Shown piece after piece: positions 7,330-16,748 of a DNA stretch of 64,000 nucleotides. Numbering within the stretch: the stretch's first letter is position 1; every line of letters begins with the position of its first letter. Below the pieces are notes generated by a model, which was given only the letters and a program-made list of their open reading frames with translations, searched no databases and was not told the DNA's origin. Source of the DNA: AC-32 sp963755635 (GTDB lineage: Bacteria; Actinomycetota; Thermoleophilia; Gaiellales; Gaiellaceae). Made by a program: the position numbers and the translations under genes. The stretch is taken from NCBI GenBank assembly GCA_963755635.1, contig CAVWKS010000036.1:186001-250000 (forward strand), in the 5' to 3' direction.

Positions 7330-8872
7330 CCGTGAAGTTGCCTTGCATGAATGGGAAGTGCGGGTCGCACTGGTAGCGAACGATCCCCGGCGTGAAGTTC
7401 ACGATCCAGGTCTCCTGTCCCGTTCGGCCAACGTCGGTGCTGCAGCTGGAGACCGGCACACAGGAGAGCGTGCTCGGAACGGACACCGCGCTCAGCGGCC
7501 GGAGCAGGTGGAAGTTGTGGAAGGCGGAGTTGTCGTCGACCACGACCCGGTATGACCCCGCTGGGAGCGTCCCGCCGTCCAGGTTCTGACCGCTCGGGTC
7601 ACGCATCTCGATCTGGAAGTCGTCCTCGACGTGAGCCGTCAGCACCGGCAGGGGGAACTTCGGGGCGCAGTCCGGCGGCGGCGGGTCGACCTGGCGGATC
7701 CGGAAGACGTTGTTGCCCGACCCCTGGCCCGCGACGTAGAGGTGGCCGCAGCCGTCCTCGCCGAAGGAGACGAGCGAGCTCACCGTGAGCCCCGTCGCGG
7801 CGTCGCCGATCGAGTCCGGGATCTGCAGCGTCTGGGCGTGGATGCTGCCGTCGCAGAGATCGCCGTAGACGTACTGGCCCGTCAGCGTGGTCAGCTCGGG
7901 GTCGCGGACGACGTAGCCGCCCGTGATCGAGCAGCGCCCTGACGTGTGCGGGTACTCGAACACCGGCGGGATCGCGTTCGCCGGCGGCGGGTTGCAGTTT
8001 CCGTCGGTGTTGTACGTGTGCCGGCCCTCGTAGCAGCTCCAGCCGAAGTTCGCTCCCTGGCCCCACGAAAGCGCGACCGGCCGGTAGTCGATCTCCTCGT
8101 AAGCGTCCTGGCCGACGTCGCCGATCGTCAGGTCGCCGTTCAGGCGGTCGAACGAATAGCGCCAGGGGTTGCGGAGCCCGTAGGACCAGATCTCGGGGTT
8201 CGCGCCGCGCCTGCCGACGAACGGGTTGTTCGCCGGGATCCGGTACGACCCCCTCGGGCCTGCGCGCGGGTCGATCCGGAGCAGCTTGCCGCGGTCGTCG
8301 AGCAGGTTCTGGCCGGTCCGGAACGGGTCTCCCGCGCCGCCCCCGTCGCCGATCCCGATGTACAGCAGCCCGTCCGGGCCGAACTGGAGCTGGCCGCCGT
8401 TGTGGTTCGCCTGGCTCGGGTGCGGGACGACGATCACCTGGCGCCGGGTGCTCGGGTCGGCCACGTTCGGGTCGGAGGCGCTGCGCTGCACCTCGTCGAT
8501 CCGGACGTTTCCGCTCGGGTCGGTGTAGTAGATGTAGAAGAGCCCGGTCGTGTCGTAGTCCGACGGGAAGGCCATCGAGAGGAGCCCGCGCTCGCCGCCG
8601 GAGGAGATCCAGCTCGAGGCGTCGAGGAACGGCGTCGTCTGGATGACACCGTCGATCACGAGGCGGATCAGCCCGCCTTGCTGCACGACGAACAGGCGGT
8701 CCTGGTCGCCGGTGGGCGCGGTCACGTAGGTCGGGCTCGAGAACGCGCCGACGGGCGCCAGGATCAGCGTGTCCGGCACGTCGCTCGGCGCCGGGCGGCC
8801 CTGAGCCGAGAGCGGCGCGAACGCCCCGACCCCGAGCACGAGCGCGAGCAGAGCTCCCCTCCTCCCTCGCAT
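7292..8872 (-). CDS. Secreted PQQ-dependent sugar dehydrogenase with C-terminal cupredoxin domain
   Basis: 526 residues. A signal peptide (about 1-24) precedes a six-bladed propeller of the glucose/sorbosone dehydrogenase family (about 35-398). Family landmarks are HPSQANHNGGQLQFGPDGLLYIGIGDGGG (151-179), EIWSYGLRNPWRYSFD and GDVGQDAYEEI; the first includes the catalytic-type His. After a PPPPDC linker, about residues 415-518 look like a cupredoxin: FHNFHL (His452/His455) and the type-1 copper loop C502-D-P-H505-F-P-F-M509. Cys, His and Met are in the expected spacing. This suggests electrons from sugar oxidation pass to a built-in copper centre; that is inference. The gene stands alone. Confidence 0.85.
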   Translation of the reverse strand: MRGRRGALLALVLGVGAFAPLSAQGRPAPSDVPDTLILAPVGAFSSPTYVTAPTGDQDRLFVVQQGGLIRLVIDGVIQTTPFLDASSWISSGGERGLLSMAFPSDYDTTGLFYIYYTDPSGNVRIDEVQRSASDPNVADPSTRRQVIVVPHPSQANHNGGQLQFGPDGLLYIGIGDGGGAGDPFRTGQNLLDDRGKLLRIDPRAGPRGSYRIPANNPFVGRRGANPEIWSYGLRNPWRYSFDRLNGDLTIGDVGQDAYEEIDYRPVALSWGQGANFGWSCYEGRHTYNTDGNCNPPPANAIPPVFEYPHTSGRCSITGGYVVRDPELTTLTGQYVYGDLCDGSIHAQTLQIPDSIGDAATGLTVSSLVSFGEDGCGHLYVAGQGSGNNVFRIRQVDPPPPDCAPKFPLPVLTAHVEDDFQIEMRDPSGQNLDGGTLPAGSYRVVVDDNSAFHNFHLLRPLSAVSVPSTLSCVPVSSCSTDVGRTGQETWIVNFTPGIVRYQCDPHFPFMQGNFTVTGAGTRPGLSR

Positions 8873-8917
8873 CGGACAAGCATATGACGATCGGGGCGGT
8901 CTGAGCTACTAGCCGGC

Positions 8918-9949
8918 TCAGAGCTCGATCAGGAACTTGATCGTCTCGCGGTCGTTCATGGCCCGGTAGCCGTCCGGCACCTCGTCGAGCTGGCCGGTGC
9001 GGTCGAAGACGAGGCCAGGCTCGATCCGGCCTGCGAGCACGTCTGGCAGCAGCTCTTCGATGTAGGCGCGGACCGGCGCGGGGCCGCCGCCCAGGGTGAC
9101 GTTCTTCCAGAACGCGATGCCGGTCGGAGTCTGCTCGTCCTCGGGTATCCCGACCCGGCCGACCGCGCCGCCTGGACGGGCGATCTCGAGAGCGGTCACG
9201 ACGGCTTGCTCGAGGCCGACGCACTCGAGCACCGAGTGCGCGCCGTGGCCATCCGTGAGCTCGCGGACGCGCTCCACGGCGGCATCGCCGCGTTCGGCGA
9301 CGACGTCCGTGGCGCCGAGCTTCCGGCCGAGATCGGTCCGTTCGGGATTGCTGCCGAGCAGGATGATCTGGCCGGCGCCGAGCCGCTTGGCGGCGATCAC
9401 GCCGCAGAGACCGACGGCTCCGTCGCCGACGACAGCGGTGATCTCGCCCGGCGAGACGCGCGCGACGACGGCGGCGTGATGCCCCGTGCCCATCACGTCG
9501 GAAAGCGTCAGGAGCGACGGCATCAGCGCGTCGTCTCGCTCGACGGGAAGCACGACGAGCGTCCCGTCGGCCTGGGGCACGCGCACCGCCTCGCCCTGGC
9601 CGCCGTCGACGTCGTCCCAGCCGTAGCGGCCTCCATGCAGGCAGGAGCTCGGCAGGCCCTCCCGGCAGAAGACACAGGTTCCGTCCGACCACAGGAACGG
9701 CGAGACGACCAGGTCTCCCGCCTTGACCGTGTGGACGTCGTTGCCGGTTTCCTCGACCACGCCGACGAACTCGTGGCCCATCCGGCGGCCGGCGTCGTCG
9801 TGCGGCATCGACTTGTACGGCCACAGGTCGCTGCCGCAGATCCCTGCGTAGGCCACGCGGACCAGCGCGTCGGTCGACTCGATCAGATGGGCGTCAGGAA
9901 CGTCCTCGACGTGGACGTCGCCCGCGCCGTACATGACGGTCGCGCGCAT
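8918..9949 (-). CDS. Zinc-dependent alcohol dehydrogenase
   Basis: Medium-chain dehydrogenase, 343 residues. The catalytic zinc site is seen in AGICGSDLWPYK (Cys) and GHEFVGVVEE (His-Glu). The NAD(P)-binding Rossmann motif is VVGDGAVGLCGVIAAKRLGA. The usual four-cysteine structural-zinc loop is reduced to CVFCREGLPSSCLHGG, with three cysteines and a histidine. Full-length TDH/ADH-type enzyme; the substrate cannot be told. It is transcribed away from the response-regulator end, separated by a structured intergenic stretch. Confidence 0.88.
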   Translation of the reverse strand: MRATVMYGAGDVHVEDVPDAHLIESTDALVRVAYAGICGSDLWPYKSMPHDDAGRRMGHEFVGVVEETGNDVHTVKAGDLVVSPFLWSDGTCVFCREGLPSSCLHGGRYGWDDVDGGQGEAVRVPQADGTLVVLPVERDDALMPSLLTLSDVMGTGHHAAVVARVSPGEITAVVGDGAVGLCGVIAAKRLGAGQIILLGSNPERTDLGRKLGATDVVAERGDAAVERVRELTDGHGAHSVLECVGLEQAVVTALEIARPGGAVGRVGIPEDEQTPTGIAFWKNVTLGGGPAPVRAYIEELLPDVLAGRIEPGLVFDRTGQLDEVPDGYRAMNDRETIKFLIEL

Positions 9950-10035
9950 CGCCCATGAGCCTACCCCGCTATTCAGGCGCGGCGCTCACGGGGCGACGCC
10001 TAAACCTTTTCGAGCTCCTGCCGACACTTAGGTCT

Positions 10036-10115
10036 GGAGCCGGGGACAGCGAGACTCCCTTCCCGCCTGGGGCGTGGGCTTTAGCCGCAGAAACCTGCGC
10101 CCCGTCCCCGGCTCC
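10036..10115. other. Strong intergenic hairpin between response regulator and alcohol dehydrogenase
   Basis: A perfect 12-bp inverted repeat (GGAGCCGGGGAC at 10036-10047; GTCCCCGGCTCC at 10104-10115) encloses about 56 nt that can form smaller stems, including GGGGCG with CGCCCC. It lies just after the true stop of the minus-strand response regulator (10121) and upstream of adh. It could act as a transcription terminator (no T-run seen) or as a leader RNA for adh. I do not recognise a known riboswitch consensus in it. Confidence 0.5.
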
Positions 10116-10120
10116 GACTC

Positions 10121-10844
10121 TCAGGCGCTTCGGGCGAGCTCCGCGCTCTCGGCGAGCAGCCGGTAGCCGACGCCCCAGACGTTCGAGCACGCAGTCGTCC
10201 GCGCCCGCGAGCGCGAGCTTGCGGCGCAGGCGCGAGGCGTGCGAGTCGAGCGTGCGCGTGCGGCCGAGCGCGACGAAGCCCCAGACCTCGCGCAGGAGCT
10301 CCTCCTTTGTGAAGACGCGCGTCGGGTCGGTCGCCAGCTTCGCGAGCAGCTCGAACTCCTTCGCGGCGAGCGCGACCGTGAAGCCGTGCACCGTCACGCG
10401 CCGGGTGGCGCGGTCGATCGCGACCGGGCCGGCGGCGAGGCGCTCGGGCTGCGGCGGGCGGGCGCGCCGCAGCACCGCGTGGATCCGCGCGACGAGCTCC
10501 TCGTAGTGGAAGGGCCGCGGCACGAAGTCGTCGCAGCCGCGCTCGAAGGCATGGACGCGGTCGACCGCATCGGCGCGCGCCTCGCCGAGGACGATCACCG
10601 GCACGTCGCGATCCCAGGTGCGCCCGGGCTCGCCTTCGCGCAGACGGCGGCAGACGTCCGGCCCGCTCGCGTCCTCGAGCCCGCCGACGAGCACGAGGTC
10701 GGGGCGCAGGCGCTCGGCGAGCTCGAGCGCCAGCTCCTGCGCCGCGGCGCGGAGCACCTCGAACCCGTCGCTCGCCAGGTGCCGCTCGAGAAACTCCCGC
10801 GTTCCCGGCTCGGCTTCGGCGAGGAGCAGCGCCCGCGCTGACAT
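10121..10844 (-). CDS. OmpR-family response regulator, one frameshift near the C-terminus
   Basis: An N-terminal receiver domain (about 1-118) is followed by a winged-helix DNA-binding domain (about 135-235; FTVALAAKEFELLAKLATDPTRVFTKEELLREVWGF). The receiver is divergent: the expected phosphorylated Asp region reads PDLVLVGGLEDASGPDVC, with Gly where Asp is expected, so it may be phosphorylation-independent. The open frame runs on to 9969, but shifting one base near 10185 restores the family ending NVWGVGYRLLAESAELARSA with a TGA at 10121. No partner kinase is adjacent, so this is an orphan regulator. Confidence 0.8.
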
Positions 10845-10913
10845 GCAGCCGAAGCTAGCGGCGGCCGGGCGGCCGCGCCAGATGTCCTTTTGCGCGAAAG
10901 TGCGACGAGCTCT

Positions 10914-12587
10914 CTACAGCCGCCCGGAGCGGACCACGCCCCACAGCAGCCACACGCCGAGGATGCCCGAGAGCACGAAGCCGATGAACGAGAGCACGTT
11001 CACGCCGAAGACCTGCGCCCCGTTCTTCGCGAAGATGCCGATCAGACTCGAGCCGATCAGCCCGCCGACGACGACCAGGGCGACCACCAGCCGGTTGAAG
11101 GCGACATTGAGCTTCTGCATGAACTCGTCGAGGCCCTTGTGCACGAAGCCGACCTCGATCTGCCCGTCGCGGATCTCCTCCAGAAAGTCGTGCACCTGGT
11201 ACGGCATGTCGCGGGCGATCCGGGCGAGCTCGATGGCTTCCGTGCGCCCGCGCGAGAGCACGCGCCCCGGGCTGTAGCGCTCGATCATCAGGCTGCGCGC
11301 ATACGGCTTCGCGACCTCGAAGACGTTGAAGTCCGGGTAGAGGTCGACTCCCACGGAGCCGAGCGTCGCGATCGTCTTGTCGAGCAGGACGAACCGCGTC
11401 GGCAGATGCAGGTTGAGGCGGTAGATCAGCTGGAACGCCTCGCGGATCACCTGCATCGGGTCGATCTCCGAGAGGCTGACGCCGTAGTAGCGGCCGTACA
11501 TCTCGCGCAGCTCCGCGATGAACTCCTCCTCGCGCTCCTTCGGGTAGCGGACGCCGAGCTCGGCCAGGCGGCGCGGCAGCTGCTCGATCCGCTCGTCGGC
11601 GGCGTCGATGAAGATCCGCGTCAGCTTCGACATGTCGTCGTCGGTGAGCTTCCCGACCTGCCCGAAGTCGACGAGCCCGATCACGGCGCCGTCCTCGAGG
11701 ACGAAGATGTTCGCCGGGTGGGGATCGCCGTGGAAGAAGCCGTGGCGGAAGATCATCGTCATCCACGTCTCCGCCATCAGGTAGGCGAGGCGGCGGCGCT
11801 CCTCCATCAGCCAGGCGTCCTGCGGCAGGTCGGCGAGCTGGATCCCCTCGAGCAGCTCGAGCGTGAGCACGCGCGCGCGGGTGTAGCTCCAGTAGACGCG
11901 CGGGATCCGGACGTGCGGGTGGCCGGCGAACTGGTGGTGGAAGACCTCGGCGTTGCGTGCCTCGAGCCGGTAGTCGAGCTCCTGCCGGATCGAACGGGCG
12001 AACTCGTCGACGAGCTGGCGCGCGTCGATGAAGTCGAGGGCGCGGACCCGCTCGCGGGCCAGTCGCGCGGCCTGGTAGAGGAGGTTGAGGTCGGCCTCGA
12101 CCTGGCGCGGGGCGTTCGGCCGCTGCACCTTGACCGCGACGCGATGGCCGTTCGGGAGCGTCGCGCGGTGGACCTGGCCGATCGACGCCGCCGCCACGGG
12201 AGTCTCCTCGAACTCGGTGAAGAGCTGCTCGACCGAGAGCTCGAGCTCCTCGCGGATCACGCGCTCGACGTCGGCGTACGGGAACGGGCGCACGTCGTCC
12301 TGGAGCGACTGCAGCTCGAGCAGGATGTCCGGCGGGACGATGTCGGGCCGCGTCGAGAGGAGCTGCCCGAACTTGACGAAGGTCGGGCCGAGCTCGTCGA
12401 GCAGCTCGCGCAGGTGCTGGCCGCGCTCGGAGGTCGGGCCCTCGAGCACGCGCGACCCCGCGAGCCGCGCCGGCAGCAGGTCGGTCAGGCGGTGGGTCTC
12501 GAAGAAGTAGCCGAAGCCGTGCTTGACCGCGACCTGCGCGATCTCGGACATCCGCCCGAGGTTCCGCCTCGTCGGCGTCGTGGACAC
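10914..12587 (-). CDS. ABC1/AarF (UbiB-type) atypical kinase
   Basis: 557 residues. The characteristic ABC1 features are the KFGQLLSTRPDIVPP motif that occludes the active site, the alanine-rich nucleotide loop AAASIGQVHRA, the lysine in VAVKVQRP, the catalytic HGFFHGDPHPANIF and the metal-binding VDFGQVG. Two C-terminal membrane helices (about 490-550) anchor it. UbiB proteins are tied to ubiquinone or menaquinone and isoprenoid lipid metabolism, probably through ATPase activity. It ends close to plsC (9 bp gap to 12597), suggesting a shared lipid-membrane transcription unit. Confidence 0.92.
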   Translation of the reverse strand: MSTTPTRRNLGRMSEIAQVAVKHGFGYFFETHRLTDLLPARLAGSRVLEGPTSERGQHLRELLDELGPTFVKFGQLLSTRPDIVPPDILLELQSLQDDVRPFPYADVERVIREELELSVEQLFTEFEETPVAAASIGQVHRATLPNGHRVAVKVQRPNAPRQVEADLNLLYQAARLARERVRALDFIDARQLVDEFARSIRQELDYRLEARNAEVFHHQFAGHPHVRIPRVYWSYTRARVLTLELLEGIQLADLPQDAWLMEERRRLAYLMAETWMTMIFRHGFFHGDPHPANIFVLEDGAVIGLVDFGQVGKLTDDDMSKLTRIFIDAADERIEQLPRRLAELGVRYPKEREEEFIAELREMYGRYYGVSLSEIDPMQVIREAFQLIYRLNLHLPTRFVLLDKTIATLGSVGVDLYPDFNVFEVAKPYARSLMIERYSPGRVLSRGRTEAIELARIARDMPYQVHDFLEEIRDGQIEVGFVHKGLDEFMQKLNVAFNRLVVALVVVGGLIGSSLIGIFAKNGAQVFGVNVLSFIGFVLSGILGVWLLWGVVRSGRL

Positions 12588-12596
12588 CCGATCAGT

Positions 12597-13298
12597 CTAG
12601 GTAGGCCCCATGCCGTTGCGGGAAGGCTTGGGATTGACCTTGCTTCGTTTCGCGCCGTCGGGGAGCTCCGGGGGCAGGCCGGCGGCGGACGCTTCGGCCG
12701 CCAGGCGCCAGAGACGGACGAGCTCGGCGCCGACGATCTCCGCGGCCTCGGCGTAGCCGCGGCGGTTGCGGGGCAGGCCGTCGAGCTGCATCGGCTCGCC
12801 CCAGACGACCGCGCAGTGCCGGCGGTTCGTCGGAGACCAGCCGAACGTGTCGAGCCCGCACGGGATGACCGGCACGCCCTCCTGCAGGGCGATCATCAGG
12901 CCGCCCGGCTGCATCGGCCCGGGGTGGCCGAAGCGCTGCCGCGTCCCCTCGAGGTGGACGCCGACCAGCTCGCCGTCGCGCGCGAGCTGGCGGGCCTGGC
13001 GCAGCGCGTCGCGGTCCCCCTCCCCACGCCGGACGCCGAAGACCCCGAGCGCCTTCAGCGAGCGGCCGACCAGGGGAACTTCCAGCAGCTCGGCCTTGGC
13101 GAGGAAGTAGATGATGCGCGGCGAGAACCCTCCGATCAGCGGGTGGTCGATCCCCGAGAAGTGGTTCGCGGCGACGACGCCGCCGCCCTCGAGCGGCACG
13201 CGCTCGACGCCGTAGCCGCCGGCCCGCGCGAGCCAGACCGCGATGCCCGGAACGAAGAGGCGGCCGACCCGCCAGCCGGCTTCCGCGCTCCGGCTCAC
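12597..13298 (-). CDS. plsC: 1-acyl-sn-glycerol-3-phosphate acyltransferase family protein
   Basis: 233 residues of the PlsC acyltransferase fold. The catalytic NHxxxxD box is NHFSGID (near residues 46-52). The substrate-binding block III is VGVHLEGTRQRFG, close to the usual FPEGTRS, and block IV is VPVIPCGLD. The enzyme moves an acyl chain onto lysophosphatidate at the membrane. It lacks an obvious N-terminal membrane helix but has a hydrophobic start. It lies one base downstream of the phasin-like gene and just upstream of the ABC1 kinase, all minus strand. Confidence 0.9.
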   Translation of the reverse strand: MSRSAEAGWRVGRLFVPGIAVWLARAGGYGVERVPLEGGGVVAANHFSGIDHPLIGGFSPRIIYFLAKAELLEVPLVGRSLKALGVFGVRRGEGDRDALRQARQLARDGELVGVHLEGTRQRFGHPGPMQPGGLMIALQEGVPVIPCGLDTFGWSPTNRRHCAVVWGEPMQLDGLPRNRRGYAEAAEIVGAELVRLWRLAAEASAAGLPPELPDGAKRSKVNPKPSRNGMGPT

Positions 13299-13299
13299 G

Positions 13300-13647
13300 C
13301 TAGACCTGCGTTGTTTGCCCGCTGCGCTCGAGCAGCCGCAGCCGGTGCTCGACCTGCGCGACGCGAAGCTCGAGCTCCTCGACCTCCGTGCGCGTCACGA
13401 GCCCGAGCTCGCGGAAGACCCCGGCGAGGCCGCTGCCCGTCCGCTCGCTCAGCCGCACCGTCTCGTTGCGCCAGCGCCCGACGAGCTCGTCGACGATCGA
13501 CCGCGCTTCCTCGCGCCGGAGTCCGCCCCGCGCCGAGAGCTCCTCGACGAGCGCGTCCGCGCGCTCGGCCGTCAGCGCAACTGCGCCGACGCCCGCGAGA
13601 ACGAGCTTCTCCGCGAGCTCCCGAGCCGTGTCAGCGGGCTCGGCCAT
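13300..13647 (-). CDS. Phasin-like / PHA granule-associated coiled-coil protein
   Basis: 115 residues, mostly helical and charged. A short hydrophobic segment near residues 13-26 (LVLAGVGAVALTAE) is followed by RADALVEELSARGGLRREEARSIVDELV and a C-terminal coiled coil (EVEELELRVAQVEHRLRLLE). This arrangement resembles the actinobacterial PhaF/phasin-type family that coats storage granules, but the match is by pattern only. The gene overlaps the true end of secDF by 17 bp and precedes plsC by one base. Confidence 0.6.
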   Translation of the reverse strand: MAEPADTARELAEKLVLAGVGAVALTAERADALVEELSARGGLRREEARSIVDELVGRWRNETVRLSERTGSGLAGVFRELGLVTRTEVEELELRVAQVEHRLRLLERSGQTTQV

Positions 13648-16418
13648 GAGGTCTTGCGCTGCGGCGCTGGCGGCGGCGCTCCCGCTTCGCCTGCGCGGAG
13701 GCCGAGACGGGTGGCATCACGTCCGCCAAGCCCGGAGTCGGCTCAGCCGCAGCCGCTTCTTCGGCGGCCTCGAGCGCGGCCTCGCCCTCTGCCGTGTGGT
13801 CTCCGATCGCCGGCTCCTGGTCCTTGCGGCGCGCGAACTCCGGCTCGCGCTCCTTCCAGGCGGTCAGCAGCGGCGCCGCGATGAAGATCGAGGAGTAGGC
13901 GCCCGAGACGATCCCGACGATCAGCGCGAAGGCGAAGTCCTTCAGCGTGGCGCCGCCGAAGATCAGCAGCGAGACGATCGGCAGCAGCGTGATGAACGTC
14001 GTCGCCAGCGAACGGCGGATCGTCTCCCACAGATGAGACGTTCGCGATCGTCGCGAACGGCGCGCGCCGCATCAGCGGCACGTTCTCGCGGATACGGTCG
14101 AAGATGATGATCGTGTCGTAGATCGAGTAGCCGAGCACGGTCAGCACCGCGGCAACCGTCGAGTTCGTCACCTCCCGCCCGGTCAGCGAATAGACCCCGA
14201 CGGTGATCGCGATGTCGTGCAGCAACGCGATGATCACCGGCACGGCGAACTTGAAGTCGAACCTGAGCGCGATGTAGATCACGATCAGGAGCAGCGAGAA
14301 GAGGATCGCCTCGATCGCGGCGCGCGCGATCTGGCGGCCGAAGCTCGACGACACCACCTGCGTCCCGATCGAGATCTGCTGTCCGTGCCCGTATTTGGCC
14401 TGGAGGTCGTTCGAGAGCTGCGACGTCTGCGCCGAGGTGAGCGTCCGCAACCGCAGCTGGAAGCTCCGGTAGCTGTCCGACCCGGTCAGCTTGCCTTTGC
14501 CCTGCACCTCCGGAATCTGGCTCGTGAACTTTCCCGCCTCGGTGCGGACGCTCGAGAGCGAGACCGGCTGCGGCGTCTTGAACGTGACCTGCGTTCCGCC
14601 CTTGAAGTCGATCCCGAGGTTCAGGCCCTTCGTCGCGAGCGACCCGATGCCGATCGCGATGATCACGCCCGAGATCGCGAACCAGAGGTAGCGGCGGCGC
14701 ATGAAGTCGATCTGGAGCCACTTGGCGGTCTGCTGGCCGTGCGCGCCCATGAAGCGCGGGTTGTCGAACCAGCTGAAGCCGGCGAGCAGGCCGAGCATCG
14801 CTCGCGTGGCCGCGACGGCGGTGACCAGCGAGATCACCGTCCCGATCATCAGCATCAGCGCGAAGCCCTTCACGCCCGCGGTCGCAACCGCGAACAGCAC
14901 CATTGCCGTGATCACCGTCACGACGTTCGCGTCGATGATCGTGTGGAACCCCTTGGCGTACCCGGCCGAGATCGCGGCGCGGACACTCTTCCCGGACCGC
15001 ACCTCTTCCTTGATCCGTTCGAAGATGACGACGTTCGCGTCGGCCGCGACTCCGATCGTCAGGATCACCCCCGCGAAGCCGGGGAGCGTCATGGTCACCC
15101 CGAAGAGCAGGATCGCGCCGTAGAGCAACGCGGCGTAGATGGCCAGGCCGAGCACGGCAACAACGCCGAGGAAGCGGTAGAGGACGAGCAGGAAGACCGC
15201 GACGAGCAGGAGGCCGATCAGCGCGGCGATCTTTGCCTGGTTGAGCGAGTCCTTGCCGAGCGTGGCCGAGACGTCGGAGCGCTCGATCTGTTGGAACTTG
15301 ACCGGGAGCGCGCCCGTCTGCAGCACGAGGGCGAGGTTCTTCGCCTCGCCGATCGAGTTGATGTTCGAGATCTCAGCGCCGCCCGCGCTCGGGTCGATTC
15401 CGTCGGGGTTCTGCTTGTAGTCGATGTACGGCGTCGACTTGAGCTCCCCGTCGAGCACGATCGCGAAGTGCTGCGCGTACTTGGTGACGGTGTTGATGTC
15501 GCTCGAGCCGCCCTCGCCCGCGAGAGTCGCAAGCCCCTGGCCGCGCTGCGCCTCCGTGCGCGTGATGTCGTGGAACTTCTTGTTGCCCTCGCTCTTGAAG
15601 CCGAGCTGGACGAACGCGCTGCCCTCGCTCGGCTGCGTGCCGACCTGCGCGCTGATCGCCGAGAGCTTGAGGTCGCCGCCGTTTGCCTCCGGGATCGGAT
15701 GCGTCTTCGAGAGCGGGTTGTACTTGAAGAGGTACCAGTAGGTCCCCGTCGGGCTCTGCGATCCGGGACAGCCGTTCGTCGGCGAGGCCGTGCAGCTGAT
15801 GACCGTCCGGTGCTCCGGCACCGCGAGGACGCTCCAGCCCTTCGGGAGCTTGCCTTTCAGGACCGGCCCGTTGAGCAGCTTGTCCCTCGAGTCCTCGGGG
15901 CCCTTCTTGAGGCGCTTCTTGGCGTCGAAGAGGTAGTAGCCCGTCGGCGAGGTGCCGGGCTTCACGTCCTGTTGCACCTGGTTCAACAGCTTGTAGAGGC
16001 TCGGGGTCGCGGTCACCTGCCCGCCCTGGTTCGACGGGCCGGTGACGTCGTTCTCGAGGTCGTAGAACTGGAGCTGGGCGGTCGTCCCGATGATCTTCGC
16101 CGCCTGGGCCGGGTCCTTCACCCCCGGCAGCTCGATCACGATCTGGTTCTTGCCCTGCTTGCGCGCGTCGGTCTCGGACACGCCGAGCTTGTTGATCCGG
16201 TCCCGCATGATGTTGACGGAGCGGTCCATGTCCGAGGACGTCAGCTGGTGGCCCTTCGGCGGAACCGCCTTGAGAACGACCTCGAGCCCGCCCTGTAGAT
16301 CGAGGCCGAGCCGCAGCTTCCTGTGACCAGGCGAGCCGGGAATCGCGAGCAGGGCCACGCCGGCAAGCGCCAGCGCGAGCAGGCCCACGAGAATCAGATG
16401 GGAACGCCGATTGGTCAC
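13631..16418 (-). CDS. secDF: Fused protein translocase subunit SecD-SecF, one frameshift
   Basis: Single polypeptide of about 925 residues with two SecD/SecF halves that use the proton gradient to pull exported proteins through SecYEG. The SecD half has the N-terminal LRLGLDLQGGLEVVL, the P1 periplasmic domain and helices with VILTIGVAADANVVIFERI. The SecF half begins at MRRRYLWFAISG (after HGQQTAKWLQIDF), with LGIDFKGGTQVTF and VLTVLGYSIYDTIIIFDRIREN. Near 14035 the frame breaks (NVSSVGDD...). One extra base restores LWETIRRSLATTFITLLPIV and the end at 13631. It is followed upstream by yajC and tgt, the common actinobacterial order. Confidence 0.93.
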
Positions 16419-16433
16419 CGGGGTCGCAACAGA

Positions 16434-16748
16434 TTAGCCATCGCCGGGCGGAATCGACTGCTCCGGCTGGGGCATTTCCGGCTCCTCATCGGTTTCCGGT
16501 TCGCTGACGACGGCGGCGACGGCGCGGCGGTCGAGCCGCACGACCGTCCCCGGCGCGAGCTCGACCTCGAGCACGTCGTCCTCGATCGAGCGAACTCTTG
16601 CGTGGAGGCCGCCCGCGGTGATGATCTCGTCGCCCGCGCGGAGCTGATCCTGCATCGACATCTGTCCCTGGGTACGCCGCCGCTGCGGGCGGATCAGCAG
16701 GAACCACATCAGCCCGAAGAGGGCGACCAGCACAATCACGTAACCCAT
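16434..16748 (-). CDS. yajC: Preprotein translocase accessory subunit YajC
   Basis: 104 residues. One N-terminal membrane helix (VIVLVALFGLMWFLL) is followed by the YajC signature IRPQRRRTQ and a small cytoplasmic domain (LRAGDEIITAGGLHARVRSIEDDVLEVELAPGTVVRLDR). The acidic proline-rich tail is variable in the family. It binds SecDF, encoded 15 bp downstream, and directly abuts tgt upstream, forming a tgt-yajC-secDF unit. Confidence 0.95.
   Translation of the reverse strand: MGYVIVLVALFGLMWFLLIRPQRRRTQGQMSMQDQLRAGDEIITAGGLHARVRSIEDDVLEVELAPGTVVRLDRRAVAAVVSEPETDEEPEMPQPEQSIPPGDG

Noticed and set aside
13743..14040. Programmed ribosomal frameshift in secDF
   Set aside because: No slippery heptamer or stimulatory structure is apparent, and many unrelated genes in the window show the same kind of one-base break.
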